A stretch of 55,451 bases of DNA from contig JAQGDQ010001208.1 in NCBI GenBank assembly GCA_030141605.1, positions 1-55,451 of the forward strand, given 5' to 3'. A program made the position numbers and the translations under genes. Within the stretch, counting starts at the first letter, position 1. Each line of letters begins with the position of its first letter. This DNA is from Tubiluchus corallicola (Eukaryota > Priapulida > Priapulimorpha > Priapulimorphida > Tubiluchidae). This document shows, in pieces, positions 12,259 through 23,047 of this stretch. The notes beneath the pieces are model-generated. The model saw only the letters and a program-made list of their open reading frames with translations. It was not told the origin of the DNA and searched no databases.

Positions 12259-12836
12259 GGTAGCAACATGGAAGCAAGGCACTCCTCAATCACAGAAAGC
12301 TTATTTTATTAAAAGACCAGAATCTTAATTTCGTCTCTTGGCAACGGTTCTCAACAACGAGTAACAACAATTTGAGAAGGCTGGAATAAGTGAGTGATAA
12401 TATTCTGCAAAATTTAGTTTCACAAATGCAGAAAACTAAAAATAACAGAGTCAATCTCATCTTGCCTCCCCCCCCCATCCCACTGATAGCCGTTGCGTGA
12501 CAGTGACTATAGCTTGCTATGGTGAAGTAAATATTTGCTTTAAGGTCTCGAATTTGCCTCATATTCGCCAGCTGGCACACCCTCAAAAAACGAAAATTAT
12601 TAACCGGATTCATGGGCATTGCGCTGGAATAAGAAAGAGGTGGAAATCAAAAGTTGTAATTCAGGAAACGAGCAAAAAAAGGAAAACAAACGAGAAAGGA
12701 AAAACAAAGGAAGAGCGAGAAATATTTCATCTCACATTTATTACTCAAAATAAGCATTAATAAATTACAAAAATGACCACTCCCGACTAAGCGGAAATTA
12801 GGAGTGAATTACTTCATTAGTTCCCGGGAACGTGAC

Positions 12837-12939
12837 CTGATCATGGGTCGAGGAGACGCGGGTTGAGTGACAGCGAGTTGCTGCTTGGTGTTGTTGTTCA
12901 CCTTCGCATTGCTCAGGTTGTTATCCTTGTTCAATTTAC
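12837..12939 (-). CDS. PPP4R4: PPP4R4 tail exon with two possible ends
   Basis: The acceptor is ATGTTTTTCAG, and the exon enters with two bases. It encodes KLNKDNNLSNAKVNNNTKQQ, then LAVTQPASPRPMI. If the weak donor AG|GTCACG is used, the exon ends at 12837 and stays in frame with the next exons. If not, translation reads on through RSRSRELMK to a TAA at 12809-12811. The (L/M)-IRS-x-S of the read-through form resembles a motif in the vertebrate tail, so both forms may be real. A 39-bp tandem array begins almost at the acceptor. Confidence 0.72.
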
Positions 12940-12943
12940 CTGA

Positions 12944-14370
12944 AAAACATGCAAAAATACATTACCTGTACTTGAAAAAAGATACATAAATGCAGGTTAA
13001 TTACCTGTACTTGAAAAAAAGATGCATAAATGCAGGTTAATTACCTGTACTTGAAAAAACATACATAAATGCAGGTTAATTACCTGTACTTGAAAAAAAG
13101 ATGCATAAATGCAGGAAAGCAGGTTAATTACCCGTACTTGAAAAAAAGATACATAAATGCAGGTTAATTACCTGTACTTGAAAAAAGATACATAAATGCA
13201 GGTTAATTACTTGTACTTGAAAAAACATACATAAATGCAGGTTAATTACCTGTACTTGAAAAAAGATACATAAATGCAGGTTAATTACCTGTACTTGAAA
13301 AAACATACATAAATGCAGGTTAATTACCTGTACTTGAAAAAAAGATGCATAAATGCAGGTTAATTACCTGTACTTGAAAAAAAGATGCATAAATGCAGGT
13401 TAATTACCTGTACTTGAAAAAAAGATGCATAAAAGCAGGTTAATTACCCGTACTTGAAAAAAGATGCATAAATGCAGGTTAATTACCTGTACTTGAAAAA
13501 AGATACATAAATGCAGGTTAATTACCTGTACTTGAAGAAAGATGCATAAATGCAGGTTAATTACCTGTACTTGAAAAAAGATGCATAAATGCAGGTTAAT
13601 TACCCGTACTTGAAAAAAGATGCATAAATGCAGGTTAATTACCTGTACTTGAAAAAAAGATGCATAAATGCAGGTTAATTACCTGTACTTGAAAAAAGAT
13701 GCATAAATGCAGGTTAATTACCTGTACTTGAAAAAAGATACATAAATGCAGGTTAATTACCTGTACTTGAAAAAAAGATGCATAAATGCAGGTTAATTAC
13801 CTGTACTTGAAAAAAGATACATAAATGCAGGTTAATTACTTGTACTTGAAAAAAGATTCATAAATGCAGGTTAATTACCTGTACTTGAAAAAAGATGCAT
13901 AAATGCAGGTTAATTACCTGTACTTGAAAAAAAGATGCATAAATGCAGGTTAATTACCTGTACTTGAAAAAAAAGATGCATAGATGCAGGTTAATTACCT
14001 GTACTTGAAAAAAGATACATAAATGCAGGTTAATTACCTGTACTTGAAAAAAGATACATAAATGCAGGTTAATTACCTGTACTTGAAAAAAGATACATAA
14101 ATGCAGGTTAATTACCTGTACTTGAAAAAAAGATGCATAAATGCAGGTTAATTACCTGTACTTGAAAAAAGATGCATAAATGCAGGTTAATTACCTGTAC
14201 TTGAAAAAAGATGCATAAATGCAGGTTAATTACCTGTACTTGAAAAAAAGATGCATAAATGCAGGTTAATTACCTGTACTTGAAAAAAGATGCATAAATG
14301 CAGGTTAATTACCTGTACTTGAAAAAAAGATGCATAAATGCAGGTTAATTACCTGTGCTTTAAAAAACAG
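12944..14370. repeat. 39-bp minisatellite abutting an exon acceptor, about 36 copies
   Basis: The unit contains CAGGTTAATTACCTG, a near-palindrome with a TAATTA core, then TACTTGAAAAAAGAT(A/G)CATAAATG. On the minus (PPP4R4 sense) strand each unit reads pyrimidine tract TCTTTTTTCAAG, TACAG, GTAATT, so it resembles an acceptor followed by a donor. It begins about 5-15 bp from the acceptor of exon 12837-12939. Confidence 0.95.
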
Positions 14371-14760
14371 ATGCAAAAATACAGGTAAATCACCCGTTCT
14401 TTAAAAAACTGATGCAAAAATACAGGTAAATCACTTGTACATTAAAAAATACAGGCGAATTACCTGTAGTTGAAAAAAATGCAAAAATACAGGTAAATCA
14501 CCCGTGCTTTAAAAAACCGATGCAAAAATACAGGTAAATCACTTGTACTTGAAAAAATACAGGCAAATTACCTGTGCTTAAAAAATGCAAAAATACAGGT
14601 AAATCACCTGTGCTTTAAAAAACAGATGCAAAAATACAGGTAAGTCACCTGTGCTACAAAAAACTGATGCAAAAATACAGATAAATTACCTGGTGCTATA
14701 AAAAACCGATGCAAAAATACAGGTAAATCACCTGTACTTGAAAAAAGATGTATGAATACG
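14371..14760. repeat. Degenerate edge of the 39-bp array
   Basis: Longer, diverged units built from AAAAATACAGGTAAATCACC and TGCTTTAAAAAACAGATGCA. It looks like an older part of the adjacent array. Confidence 0.85.
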
Positions 14761-14955
14761 GGTAATTTCAAAAAGAATTGCTTACGTATATCAGTTAACA
14801 AACAAGGTTCATTACCACATGGGAGGAGAATGGGACATGTTCAGCATATAAATACTGAAGAATATCTCTCTTTATCTTCAGCAAACAGAAAATACTGAAT
14901 AGTATATTTTTACTACAATGTGCTCCCCCTCCCCACTGTTTGACAAGTTGTCTTT

Positions 14956-15206
14956 CACATCACATCAAATCCCAGCACATCACATCAAACCCCAGCACAT
15001 CACATCAAACCCCAGCACATCACATCAAGCCACAGCACATCACATCAAACCCCAGCACATCACATCAAACCCCAGCACATCACATCAAACCCCAGCACAT
15101 CACATCAAATCCCAGCACATCACATCAAACCCTAGCACATCACATCAAACCCCAGCACATCACATCAAACCCCAGCACATCACATCAAATCCCAGCACAT
15201 CACACC
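14956..15206. repeat. 20-bp minisatellite, about 12 copies
   Basis: The unit is CACATCACATCAAACCCCAG with few changes. Open frames over it encode short repeats and are not genes. Confidence 0.95.
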
Positions 15207-15261
15207 ATACAACACATATATGTATGCATTTGCATATTAAAATCGTCCATAATTCGGCAGA

Positions 15262-15362
15262 TAAGTTTTTCTAGTTATTCACATATCCTAAATCTCCATT
15301 TCTTAAGAATCATTTTGATACCAAGTTCATCACTCTATGTTATTTCTAAGCTGAGATAATCC
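15262..15362 (+). repeat. Dispersed repeat shared with 29382-29470
   Basis: Contains AATCATTTTGATACCAAGTT and ATCACTCTATGTTATTTCTA, found almost identically at 29382-29470. Class unknown. Confidence 0.7.
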
Positions 15363-15754
15363 ACGTTGAAGTTGAGGTGCAGGCTGCGCACTAAAAAACA
15401 TAATCTTGAGAAAATTGCTGTTAAAGTCAGCCATTGTTTTGTTTGCTTCTCTACAAAACACTTAGCAACCGTACGAAATTGTGGTTGCTATGGGCTTTGC
15501 AAGATCCCATTGAAGTTACGTTTAAATCCAGTAGATGGCTCTTCCTCAGGAAGATCTGGGCTTGACAACAGAAAAAATCAGAAGCAAAATGACAGCTTCC
15601 AGGAGCTACAATAGGAGTTTGAAAATAGGAATTTTTTACAACAGCACTACCAGTTTTCAGCCAGAGAAGTGGGTACCGTGTTTTAAAATTAGATTTCTAG
15701 ATTTTTGAAAATTTTTTTGATGATTTGATGCTAGAAATAAAAGTGCATTATATA

Positions 15755-16256
15755 CAGGGATGAGAATGACAAATTGCAAAAAAACTCTGAAACAGGCCGG
15801 GGGTTTGGGGACCGCATAAGCCTGTTCAAGGGGGCGAAGCAACAAATTGCAATTTTGTGATCATAGAGAGTCTCTAAGTGGACTTAAATATCAGTTACCT
15901 TGTTTCATGCATAATTTAAAATACCCAACTATCAAGGATACATGATACCTAATTGTCTCAAAAACGCCTAAGTACTGGCCGCTCCTATGCAAAAGTATAT
16001 AAAAACTGTCTGCAATTGGCTCAAATAACTCCGCACAATTGATTCTATATTTTTACACATAGAGATATACACGTGGTTACACTGATGTACGTGATGTAAA
16101 CGAAGTGACGGCCTGCCATCTAGCGGTCAGTTTGTGAAGTAATGTACTGGGTCCGTAAAAACTTTCTCAACGAATTTACGCAATTTACAAAAAATGGCAC
16201 TACTGGTCTTCCAGAAACTCGGAATTCCTCGTATCCACGGAAAATTCTCATCCCTG
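15755..16256. mobile_element. hAT-type MITE (CAGGGATGAGAAT ends)
   Basis: A 502-bp segment bounded by CAGGGATGAGAAT and ATTCTCATCCCTG, a 13-bp perfect inverted repeat typical of some hAT families. The flanking 8-mers ATTATATA and TTTATATG agree at six positions and may be a decayed target duplication. Confidence 0.8.
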
Positions 16257-16521
16257 TTTATATGATGTCTGTTTTTATAAAAAGCAACAATAATTGAAAT
16301 TTGACCACATTTTTGGTGCATTCTACTTTGAAGCATCATAACGTAGTTTTAACTACGCCAACTATGGACGGTTTTGGTTTACAAGGTTCATGAAAACTAA
16401 ATGTATTTACAAAATCAGCTTCAACGCTTCACGCATTATCCTACCCTACACACAGGAAGCCATTCAAATTTACTAATTATTTCATATCTTACTAGTGAAC
16501 CGAACTGATGCATTAACTTAC

Positions 16522-16566
16522 CTTTAGACGGCAGACGCTTGATGTCTTTTATTTGTGGAATATTTA
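16522..16566 (-). CDS. PPP4R4: PPP4R4 mini-exon (about 15 codons)
   Basis: A 45-nt exon, acceptor TTTTTTCTTTCAG, donor AAG|GTAAGT, entering with two bases and leaving with one. It encodes NIPQIKDIKRLPSK after a split Val. Both splice sites are close to consensus and phases agree with both neighbours. It is part of the poorly conserved, basic C-terminal tail. Confidence 0.78.
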
Positions 16567-16959
16567 CTGAAAGAAAAAAAGGCAATTATCAACTTTAAAA
16601 CGACAGTTTTTCTTTTCAACTGATATGAAATTGCAGAACAAAGCCTTAACTATCAAATTCATATTAATTACAAGTGGAAAGCAAGTCACAGAAAGGATGT
16701 CTGCTACATGCAAAAAAGTGGATTTTAAACTACATAATAAAAGCTCAAGCTCGAACGCGTTTTTTTAATTCGAATTCGATTCAAATCTAAAATTATAGAT
16801 TCGAACGATTCAGCGCTTCAACCACACAGGTTCTTTTTTCGATGCCTACATTATAGCGTTCTCCACTATAGTGCATTCTGAGCCTTTAAATGAGCCCAAC
16901 TTCAGGCAGTGAAGACGGTTTTTCAACCCGTAAGTAATATGCAGAGACTGTCTACCTAC

Positions 16960-17053
16960 CAATGCTTTTTCTCACAGGAATTTTCCCGGTTTTCGCATTG
17001 CTCGGATTGCGATTGAACTTTTTGTTCTGATCTTCTTGCATCTCCTTTGCTTC
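16960..17053 (-). CDS. PPP4R4: PPP4R4 exon, end of charged helix
   Basis: Exon of 94 nt, acceptor ATATTTACAG, donor G|GTAGGT, phase 0 in, one base out. It encodes EAKEMQEDQNKKFNRNPSNA, then KTGKIPVRKSI. It finishes the charged helical region and enters the basic, disordered tail. Identity rests on position, phase and composition rather than strong residue conservation. Confidence 0.82.
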
Positions 17054-17144
17054 CTGTAAATATGGGGACATTTATTTCAGTGACTTCAAAAGAAGACAGG
17101 ATGATTTTTCATATACTACCCCATTTTCAAGTCCGACAAAATAA

Positions 17145-17640
17145 GTATACATTTTAACACAATTAATACTGCAAAAACGTTTCTGATTATTAAGTAACAG
17201 ATTAAAATCTTAATTAACGGCGGGCAAGCTCAACCATTTATGACGTCACAAACTAACATAATTTTCAACTGCACAAGCATTCCACGAGCGTGTTGCACAT
17301 GTTTGCGAAAGTGAAAATTGAATTACAGTGCTACTGTACAACAAATATACAAAAACTCGGCAAATTTTAAATTTAGAAATTCAAATTTCAAATGTACTGC
17401 TGGGTTTACCATGAACTATTGAACATGTGCACTACATCACAACTTAGCCACAACTTGTAGAGGTACAGCACTTGTTTTTTGTGCAATGCATTTTCAATAT
17501 GCAGGTGCTAGTGCCCATATAACTACCAAATGGCAAATGCAAGAAACAACAAAGAATTAGCCTTCCGAATGCATAATTAGCATTTTGTGATAAAAAAATC
17601 TTTCACGTAAGCCAGTCTTTAAAAAATAGTATCCTCATCG
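17145..17640 (-). repeat. Dispersed repeat family R1, copy 2
   Basis: Reverse-orientation copy of 1183-1680. It includes TCTTTCACGTAAG, TGTTTTTTGTGCAATGCATT and CATTTTAACACAATTAATAC. It lies in the intron between the PPP4R4 exons at 17841 and 17053. Confidence 0.65.
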
Positions 17641-17840
17641 AGGAAGGGCATTTATGCAACCGAACTCAGCTAAGACAAATCTTCCAATTTAACGCCACGT
17701 GTTCGATGACCTCTTCCTCCCGCTCGGTACCAGTCCTGTTACAACCATTCACATTAAGTAAACCCATGCTATAAAGCACTAGAACCTGGCTCGAAAAATG
17801 GCTTGAAAAATGAATCAAATTATGTCGAAGCGATTCATAC

Positions 17841-17918
17841 CAGCGTCAACAGCATCTTTTCCTCATCTTCTTTCTTCCTGTCGTCTGCATCCTCGTTCAG
17901 AAACTTCCGCTTTGTAAT
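17841..17918 (-). CDS. PPP4R4: PPP4R4 exon, charged helix
   Basis: Exon of 78 nt (26 codons), acceptor GGTTCTTCAG, donor CTG|GTATGA, phase 0 at both ends. It encodes ITKRKFLNEDADDRKKEDEE followed by KMLLTL, a highly charged, probably coiled-coil stretch. Vertebrate PPP4R4 has the equivalent (KKF-(Y/L)…Q-E-(K/R)-E…LLLL) at the same place after the HEAT array. Confidence 0.88.
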
Positions 17919-18051
17919 CTGAAGAACCACAACAAGAAATGAAGAATTGGACTAGGAAAAGTAAAGGAAAAACTTACATATAAAAACTACATGATCAGAC
18001 AAGCCCCCATAGCATCAGAATTTTGAAAATCGCTGTTTTTTGTTGTCATCA

Positions 18052-18525
18052 CTAGGGTTCCCACTGAATATTAAAATAAATTTCCCAGACTTTCGCATGA
18101 TCAATATCAGCAGAACTACCAGTAAACATATTCAACAATTTTTGTGTATGGACATTCATACATTTACTGATACATAATGTGTCGGCTAATTGTTATTTTT
18201 AGAACAAAAATTGAAACTGGGAGCCTGCCATAGCAAAATTTTATCTGAACACATTTTAACACAATTTATACTGCAAAAGCATTTCTGACAATTAAATAAT
18301 ATATTAAAATCTTAATTAACGGCGGGCGAGCCCAACTATATATGACATCACAAACTAACATAATAACAAAATATGTTTGCAAAAATATCAGTTCACGGTG
18401 ATTAAGTTTGCAACGCTTTCCAATCTCCCAGACTTTCCGCCCCATTTTCACCATTTTCCCTGACATTTTAACAAATTATCTTTCTTCCCTGACTTTCCAG
18501 AGTTTTCCCTGACTGTGGGAACCTT
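18052..18525. mobile_element. Possible MITE with GGGTTCCCAC ends
   Basis: The ends CTAGGGTTCCCAC and (reverse complement) CAAGGTTCCCAC are imperfect inverted repeats; TTCCCAGACTTTC-like motifs occur near both ends. A copy of another dispersed repeat (18249-18400) sits inside, as if inserted. No clear target duplication. Confidence 0.5.
18249..18400 (-). repeat. Dispersed repeat family R1, partial copy 3
   Basis: Same orientation as copy 2, covering only CATTTTAACACAATTTATAC through ATGACATCACAAACTAACAT. It lies inside the putative MITE at 18052-18525. Confidence 0.65.
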
Positions 18526-18817
18526 GTATTGTCTGAACGACATTGTACAGGGGGCTACAAAGTGGATCTATTCAGTAGCAACAGTGCTATTTTTCACAGG
18601 AGTATGAGTCACTTCCGAAACTTGTCAAAACTTTTAAATTACGAGATTTTCTGGGTGACTTCCAATGCCGTCAGGATCCAATGGTCGTCACTTCTCATAA
18701 ATCATGACTGCACAAAGAGCTAATCTAGAAACCTGTTAATTCACTAACTTCTCCATGCGTGACATTTAATTTGTTGTGGAGTTTAGGAACTAATGATAAA
18801 TGATTACACAAAAAGTA

Positions 18818-19568
18818 TAGGTTTTACACGTCAAATGTAGACACAGGAAAGTTCAAATGTGACTTAGGTAAGTCAAATGTAGATGCAATTAACGTTAAGA
18901 ATCTAGTGGAATTGGTTCCCACTTCCCAATGAACAGTGAATCACTAATTAGTTTTTTAAGTAATGCATTAGCACTGCATTAATGAATTAGTTTCTCTCTC
19001 AAGAAACATTGCTTATTTTAAGAATGTATTGTTTTCTCTAAGAGTTCCAATGGTATGTAAAGTTTGCAGAATATTAGTGAACCTATAACGTTGTTATTTT
19101 AACTTAAGAGCCATTATTAAATTGAAATTAAAGAAGATTAAATTTAACATCGTTAAACTTTACCACCTATCCACATTTGAGATACCAATGTCACATTTGA
19201 CTTGACATGTGTCTACATTTGACTTACCAAAAGCGCTTAAGATTTCTTGAAAACCATTGTTAACACATTTGAATTACCTAAATCTACATTTGAGTTACCA
19301 AGACACATTTGAACTACCTAAATCTACATTTGAGTTACCAAGACACATTTGAACTACCTAAGTCTACATTTGAGTTACCAAGACACATTTGAATTATCTA
19401 AACCTACATTTGAGTTACCAAGACACATTTGAATTACCTAAGTCTACATTTGAGTTACCAAGACACATTTGAACTACCTAAGTCTACATTTGAGTAACCA
19501 AGACACATTTGAATTACCTAAATCTACATTTCAGTTAATGCAGGTCTACATTTGACATGTAAAACCTA
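18818..19568. mobile_element. TA-flanked MITE with expanded arm, copy A
   Basis: The ends TAGGTTTTACACGTCAAATG and (reverse complement) TAGGTTTTACATGTCAAATG are flanked by TA on both sides, as in mariner-type elements. The left arm has one or two internal units. The right arm (about 19265-19540) is an array of about seven 40-bp units built from ACATTTGA(A/G)TTACC. The centre carries the family core (AACGTTGTTATTTTAACTTA). It ends 18 bp from the PPP4R4 mini-exon at 19586-19627. Confidence 0.85.
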
Positions 19569-19585
19569 TAGTACAAGAAACTTAC

Positions 19586-19627
19586 CGACTTCATTGGAAC
19601 TTCTATCTGATCCAATTCAATTATCGC
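19586..19627 (-). CDS. PPP4R4: PPP4R4 mini-exon (14 codons)
   Basis: A 42-nt exon with acceptor TGTTTTTAG and donor TCG|GTAAGT, phase 0 at both ends. It encodes AIIELDQIEVPMKS. It corresponds to the (V)-x-ELD-(R/Q)-(M/I)-E segment that follows the last HEAT repeat in vertebrate PPP4R4. It is too short for ordinary gene finders but both splice sites are good. It lies about 18 bp from the end of a TA-flanked MITE (18818-19568). Confidence 0.85.
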
Positions 19628-19839
19628 CTAAAAACACAAAAGTCTGTAATTGTAATTGATTGTAATAAAGTTATTATTACTATTATTAAAGACTAATACA
19701 TACTTTGTACGTGTTTGTAGTTGTTTACACGTTCGAAACGCGTGTTTACACTTGATAGAAGTTGATAGAAATTGCCCCCAAACAAAGCCAGTTGCAATGT
19801 GGTAAGAGCACAGAGGCGGAAATATGAATGTGACTTTCG

Positions 19840-20072
19840 AAACAGCAAAATTTGTTAAAATTGGAATGAGAAAATGAGGTGGTAATTAAAAGGAAAACAG
19901 CTTTCAGGTAAATAATTCCATAGATAAGCAGTTCATAGGAAAAAACTGGATTTATAAACAGCAAAAATTGTTAATATTGGAATGAGAAAGTGAGGTGGTA
20001 ATTAAAAGGAAAACAGCTTTAATGTAAATAATTCCATAGATAAGCAGTTCATAGGAAAAAACTGGATTTATG
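19840..20072. repeat. Tandem duplication, 116 bp twice
   Basis: Both copies contain GGTGGTAATTAAAAGGAAAA and ATTCCATAGATAAGCAGTTC. In the PPP4R4 intron between the mini-exon at 19586 and exon 20596. Confidence 0.9.
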
Positions 20073-20595
20073 AGCCACTGTTCCGAATCTAGGAATGTGT
20101 CTTGGGGAGTCAACAGCAACACGAATATGAATGAACTGTCAACGTGAGGAGTCCTTATAGTACCTTTCACGAAATATGCTTAGCAAATCGTGAACACCAA
20201 TAAGACAGTCAAAAATGCATAATTTTAGAACAAATATTTGTTAAACAATTACTGAATAGTCAGTATCAATTATCATTCGTAGTTTTGTGTCGCTTAGTTA
20301 TCAGAGGGTAATTAAAGATCGGTAAATTCATAAGATAACGTTCCTTTCTGTTTGGTCATCAATAGTGCACACTTAGAGGCTTTTTTGCATTAAATGCAAA
20401 CGAAAACGTTCATAAGATAATTTTCCTTTCTGCTTGGTGGACCAACGGTCTAAACTAATGTCTGAACTTCACATAAACATTGTAAACTCGCTCCCACTGA
20501 GACGCTCGAACTACTGCTGTTATTTTAAAAGTGAAAAATGAATACAATGAATGATTTACAATAACAAAATTCGTAAGCAGAAGTGATCGACCAAC

Positions 20596-20740
20596 CTTTC
20601 TCACCGCATCAGTAACGTCGCGATCATTTTCATGTATCATCAGCGCACGCACGCACGATTCCAGCATCTGCAGGAAACCCCGGTCCTCCGGCAAGTGCAT
20701 AATCGATTTCAACTTTGGTAAAGTATTGCACACCCTTAAT
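20596..20740 (-). CDS. PPP4R4: PPP4R4 exon, end of HEAT array
   Basis: Exon of 145 nt, acceptor TTTGCCATAG, donor AAG|GTTGGT, one base in, phase 0 out. It encodes LRVCNTLPKLKSIMHLPEDR, then GFLQMLESCVRALMIHENDR and DVTDAVRK. The LPK-(V/L)-KS…LP-x-D…LLQ-x-LE-x-CVR-x-L…(E/K)-(K/N)-D-(K/R)-DV pattern matches the last HEAT unit of PPP4R4. The donor is an imperfect GTTGGT. Confidence 0.93.
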
Positions 20741-20906
20741 CTATGGCAAACAAGAATTGCACGTTGACGTAATCTTGCAAATTGTCAATACCTTATCAAG
20801 TGTGGTATAGTTAAATGTAACGTTCAAATTAAGGTAAAAAATTATCCATTCACCTTTTGTTCAACAGAACTGAATGATTTAAACCAGAAACAAAGTGAAT
20901 AAGAAC

Positions 20907-21003
20907 ATACGTACTGACCAACAGATGGCCTCAGCATACATACGTACTGACCAACAGATGGCCTCAGCATACATACATATTGACCAACAGATGGCCTCAG
21001 CAT
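20907..21003. repeat. 33-bp triplication
   Basis: Three copies of a unit containing CTGACCAACAGATGGCCTCA. Intronic in PPP4R4. Confidence 0.9.
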
Positions 21004-21217
21004 ATTTATTACATAGCAGAATAAAATTAGAATTACCAACTTTTAAACATAGTATAGAAAATATTTAAACTAAGTCTACAATGGCCTAGATATTTTATCT
21101 TAAATGTCAAGGTGTTCTAGGATACAATATGTACCATAAGCCTTTCCCAGAGGCATCGCCATTTAACCCAGTGCTAAAGTTGATTACAGGTTAATTGCAG
21201 TTGATTACGCTAATTAC

Positions 21218-21365
21218 CTGATATTGGGCACTGCATCTTGGTGCAGTTCCAACAGACAGGTAAGAAAATTCTGCTTGAAATATCCACGTGAGAACATTTC
21301 CATCACAATGCCACAGAAGTCGATGAACAGCATACGTTTGTGACAGCTCCCGTGGTGACAAAAGT
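21218..21365 (-). CDS. PPP4R4: PPP4R4 exon, HEAT repeat segment
   Basis: Exon of 148 nt, acceptor GTTTTCCAG, donor AG|GTAATT, entering with two bases and leaving with two. It encodes FCHHGSCHKRMLFIDFCGIV, then MEMFSRGYFKQNFLTCLLEL and HQDAVPNI. The pattern R-x-x-FID-x-C…I-x-E-x-FS-(K/R)-x-(F/Y)F…L-x-L-x-x-D-x-V-x-N-(V/I)-R matches PPP4R4. A short relic of a reverse transcriptase motif lies on the opposite strand about 25 bp upstream of the acceptor. Confidence 0.93.
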
Positions 21366-21391
21366 CTGGAAAACAATCATTCGTTAGTTAA

Positions 21392-21445
21392 GGCGCTCCG
21401 CAGGGCTCAGTGCTGGGACCTGTTTTGTTTGTCCTGTACGTAAGA
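21392..21445 (+). mobile_element. Reverse transcriptase motif relic
   Basis: A single reading frame gives GAPQGSVLGPVLFVLYVR, the signature (G-x-PQGS-x-LGP-x-LF) found in non-LTR reverse transcriptases. Nothing recognisable of the rest of the element is adjacent, so it is a short relic. It lies about 25 bp from the acceptor of the PPP4R4 exon at 21218-21365, on the opposite strand. Confidence 0.7.
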
Positions 21446-22186
21446 AAGCAAAACAATCCAAAATGACACATAACAGTACTAATTACACAGCTAAGCAGGG
21501 AAGTAAATGGGTTTAAATTTTAAAGAAGGAAAACTTTATTGACATTTTATGCTATTATATAAAAAACAAGCCAAAACAGCAGCTTCTGTTTTAAAATTGA
21601 ATTTATTTAGTAAGCTTTGTCAGTGTAAAAATGCAACATAGGGGTGTTACACCTGTATAATTGAAGTTATTTAATAAGCTTGGACAGTGTAATAATGTAA
21701 CGTACAGGTGTTACAACTGCAAGCAATATGAAGTGGGTGTAAGAATATAATGCAACCAGTAACAGGCCCGAGGGTACAAAGCAGTTTTAACAAATCCCCA
21801 CAAAATAGTGTCACAACAATTAAAGGTGACAACAGATACAAGCACAATCTTAAATCTGTGTCATAAGACTAGAGTTTAGTGACCTCTAGCAGTGATAATT
21901 ATTGTCTCAACACAAAACGACAACTCTTTGCAAATTGCACTTAGGCTAGGTGGTGAAAGCAGCTTAGTAAGAGAGATTACCATTATCTGAGGAATTATCT
22001 GTGCATTTATGAGAAGGGAAAGTAACCTGTGCCTGTACTGGGAATAGATGTGTGCATTGTGGTCTGAACACTGTGTCGTTAGACCGTGAAAGTTGTTCTC
22101 CCATGAAGGGCATACGGTCGGGGCTTGCGCTGTTCATATTCCGTTGAAATTTAGATTTATCATTCAGTAAAAGGCTGTGAAGATTT

Positions 22187-22417
22187 GCTGTTAGAAAGTG
22201 TTGCATCACAAAAGTTCACAATGTTGTGCTGTACGCTGTTAGACAGATTCGCAGAATAGTTTTGCTGTTAGAAAGTGTTGCATCAGAAAAGTGCACAATG
22301 TTGTGCTCTACGCTGTTAGACAGATTCGCAGAATAGTTTTGCTGTTAGAGAGTGTTGCATCACAAATGTGGACAATGTTGTGCTCTACGCTGTTAGACAG
22401 ATTCGCAGAATAGTTTT
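22187..22417. repeat. 77-bp triplication
   Basis: Three near-identical copies beginning GCTGTTAGA and containing ACGCTGTTAGACAGATTCGC. Intronic in PPP4R4, upstream of the nested sulfotransferase. Confidence 0.9.
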
Positions 22418-22721
22418 ACTTGTGAAAAAGTTTTGGATCTCAAAATTTAAGCTCTACATTCACTTATGAGAAATTAAACAGGGGGAGAGAATTAGACTGA
22501 GGCAAGGAGACAGAAAGAGGTTTTATGTTTATTGTTTGAGAGCAAAGGTTTGAGAAAATTGTGAATGTCTTTTCAGAAAGTATTAACAAAAGCAATTATT
22601 ACAAATACTTACTAATTAATAATAATAATTACTAATTATTAGTAAAAAGAACATAGAATGTAAGAAAAAAGAAAACTTACTGTTAAATTTTTGTCCCAAT
22701 TGTATTTGTGAAGATAAAAAA

Positions 22722-22725
22722 TACA

Positions 22726-22763
<38 letters not shown>
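22722..22763 (+). repeat. AAAT microsatellite
   Basis: About ten uninterrupted AAAT units. Confidence 0.95.
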
Positions 22764-22765
<2 letters not shown>

Positions 22766-23047
22766 GTGAATTTGCTGCTTTTACAATTAAAATGGAACTG
22801 TTAGTTATTTTGCAATTTAAAAACCTGGTGGCAAAGATAGATATGTTTGGTTTTAGAAATCTTGTTTAGGACAAACTCTTAAAATGAAAATTTAATTTTC
22901 TCGCAGAAAATAAAGGAAGCAGTCTACCGAGAGAAACCTAAATCAGTGGAAAAGAACAAACATTTGGTTTAAACTTTATGGGTGGTGAATATTCTGGATA
23001 ATCTGATAAAAAGTTGATCGTGATTCCGTCGTGGTCTTGTGTGACCA

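Noticed and set aside
12497-12760. 87-codon plus-strand frame with Lys-rich end
   Set aside because: The Lys-rich part is just A-rich sequence; no homology or splice signals recognised.
15366-15614. 82-codon Cys-containing plus-strand frame
   Set aside because: No family recognised and part overlaps the end of a dispersed repeat.
20455-20733. 92-codon minus-strand frame as an independent small gene
   Set aside because: It is the PPP4R4 exon at 20596-20740 with intron read-through at its end.
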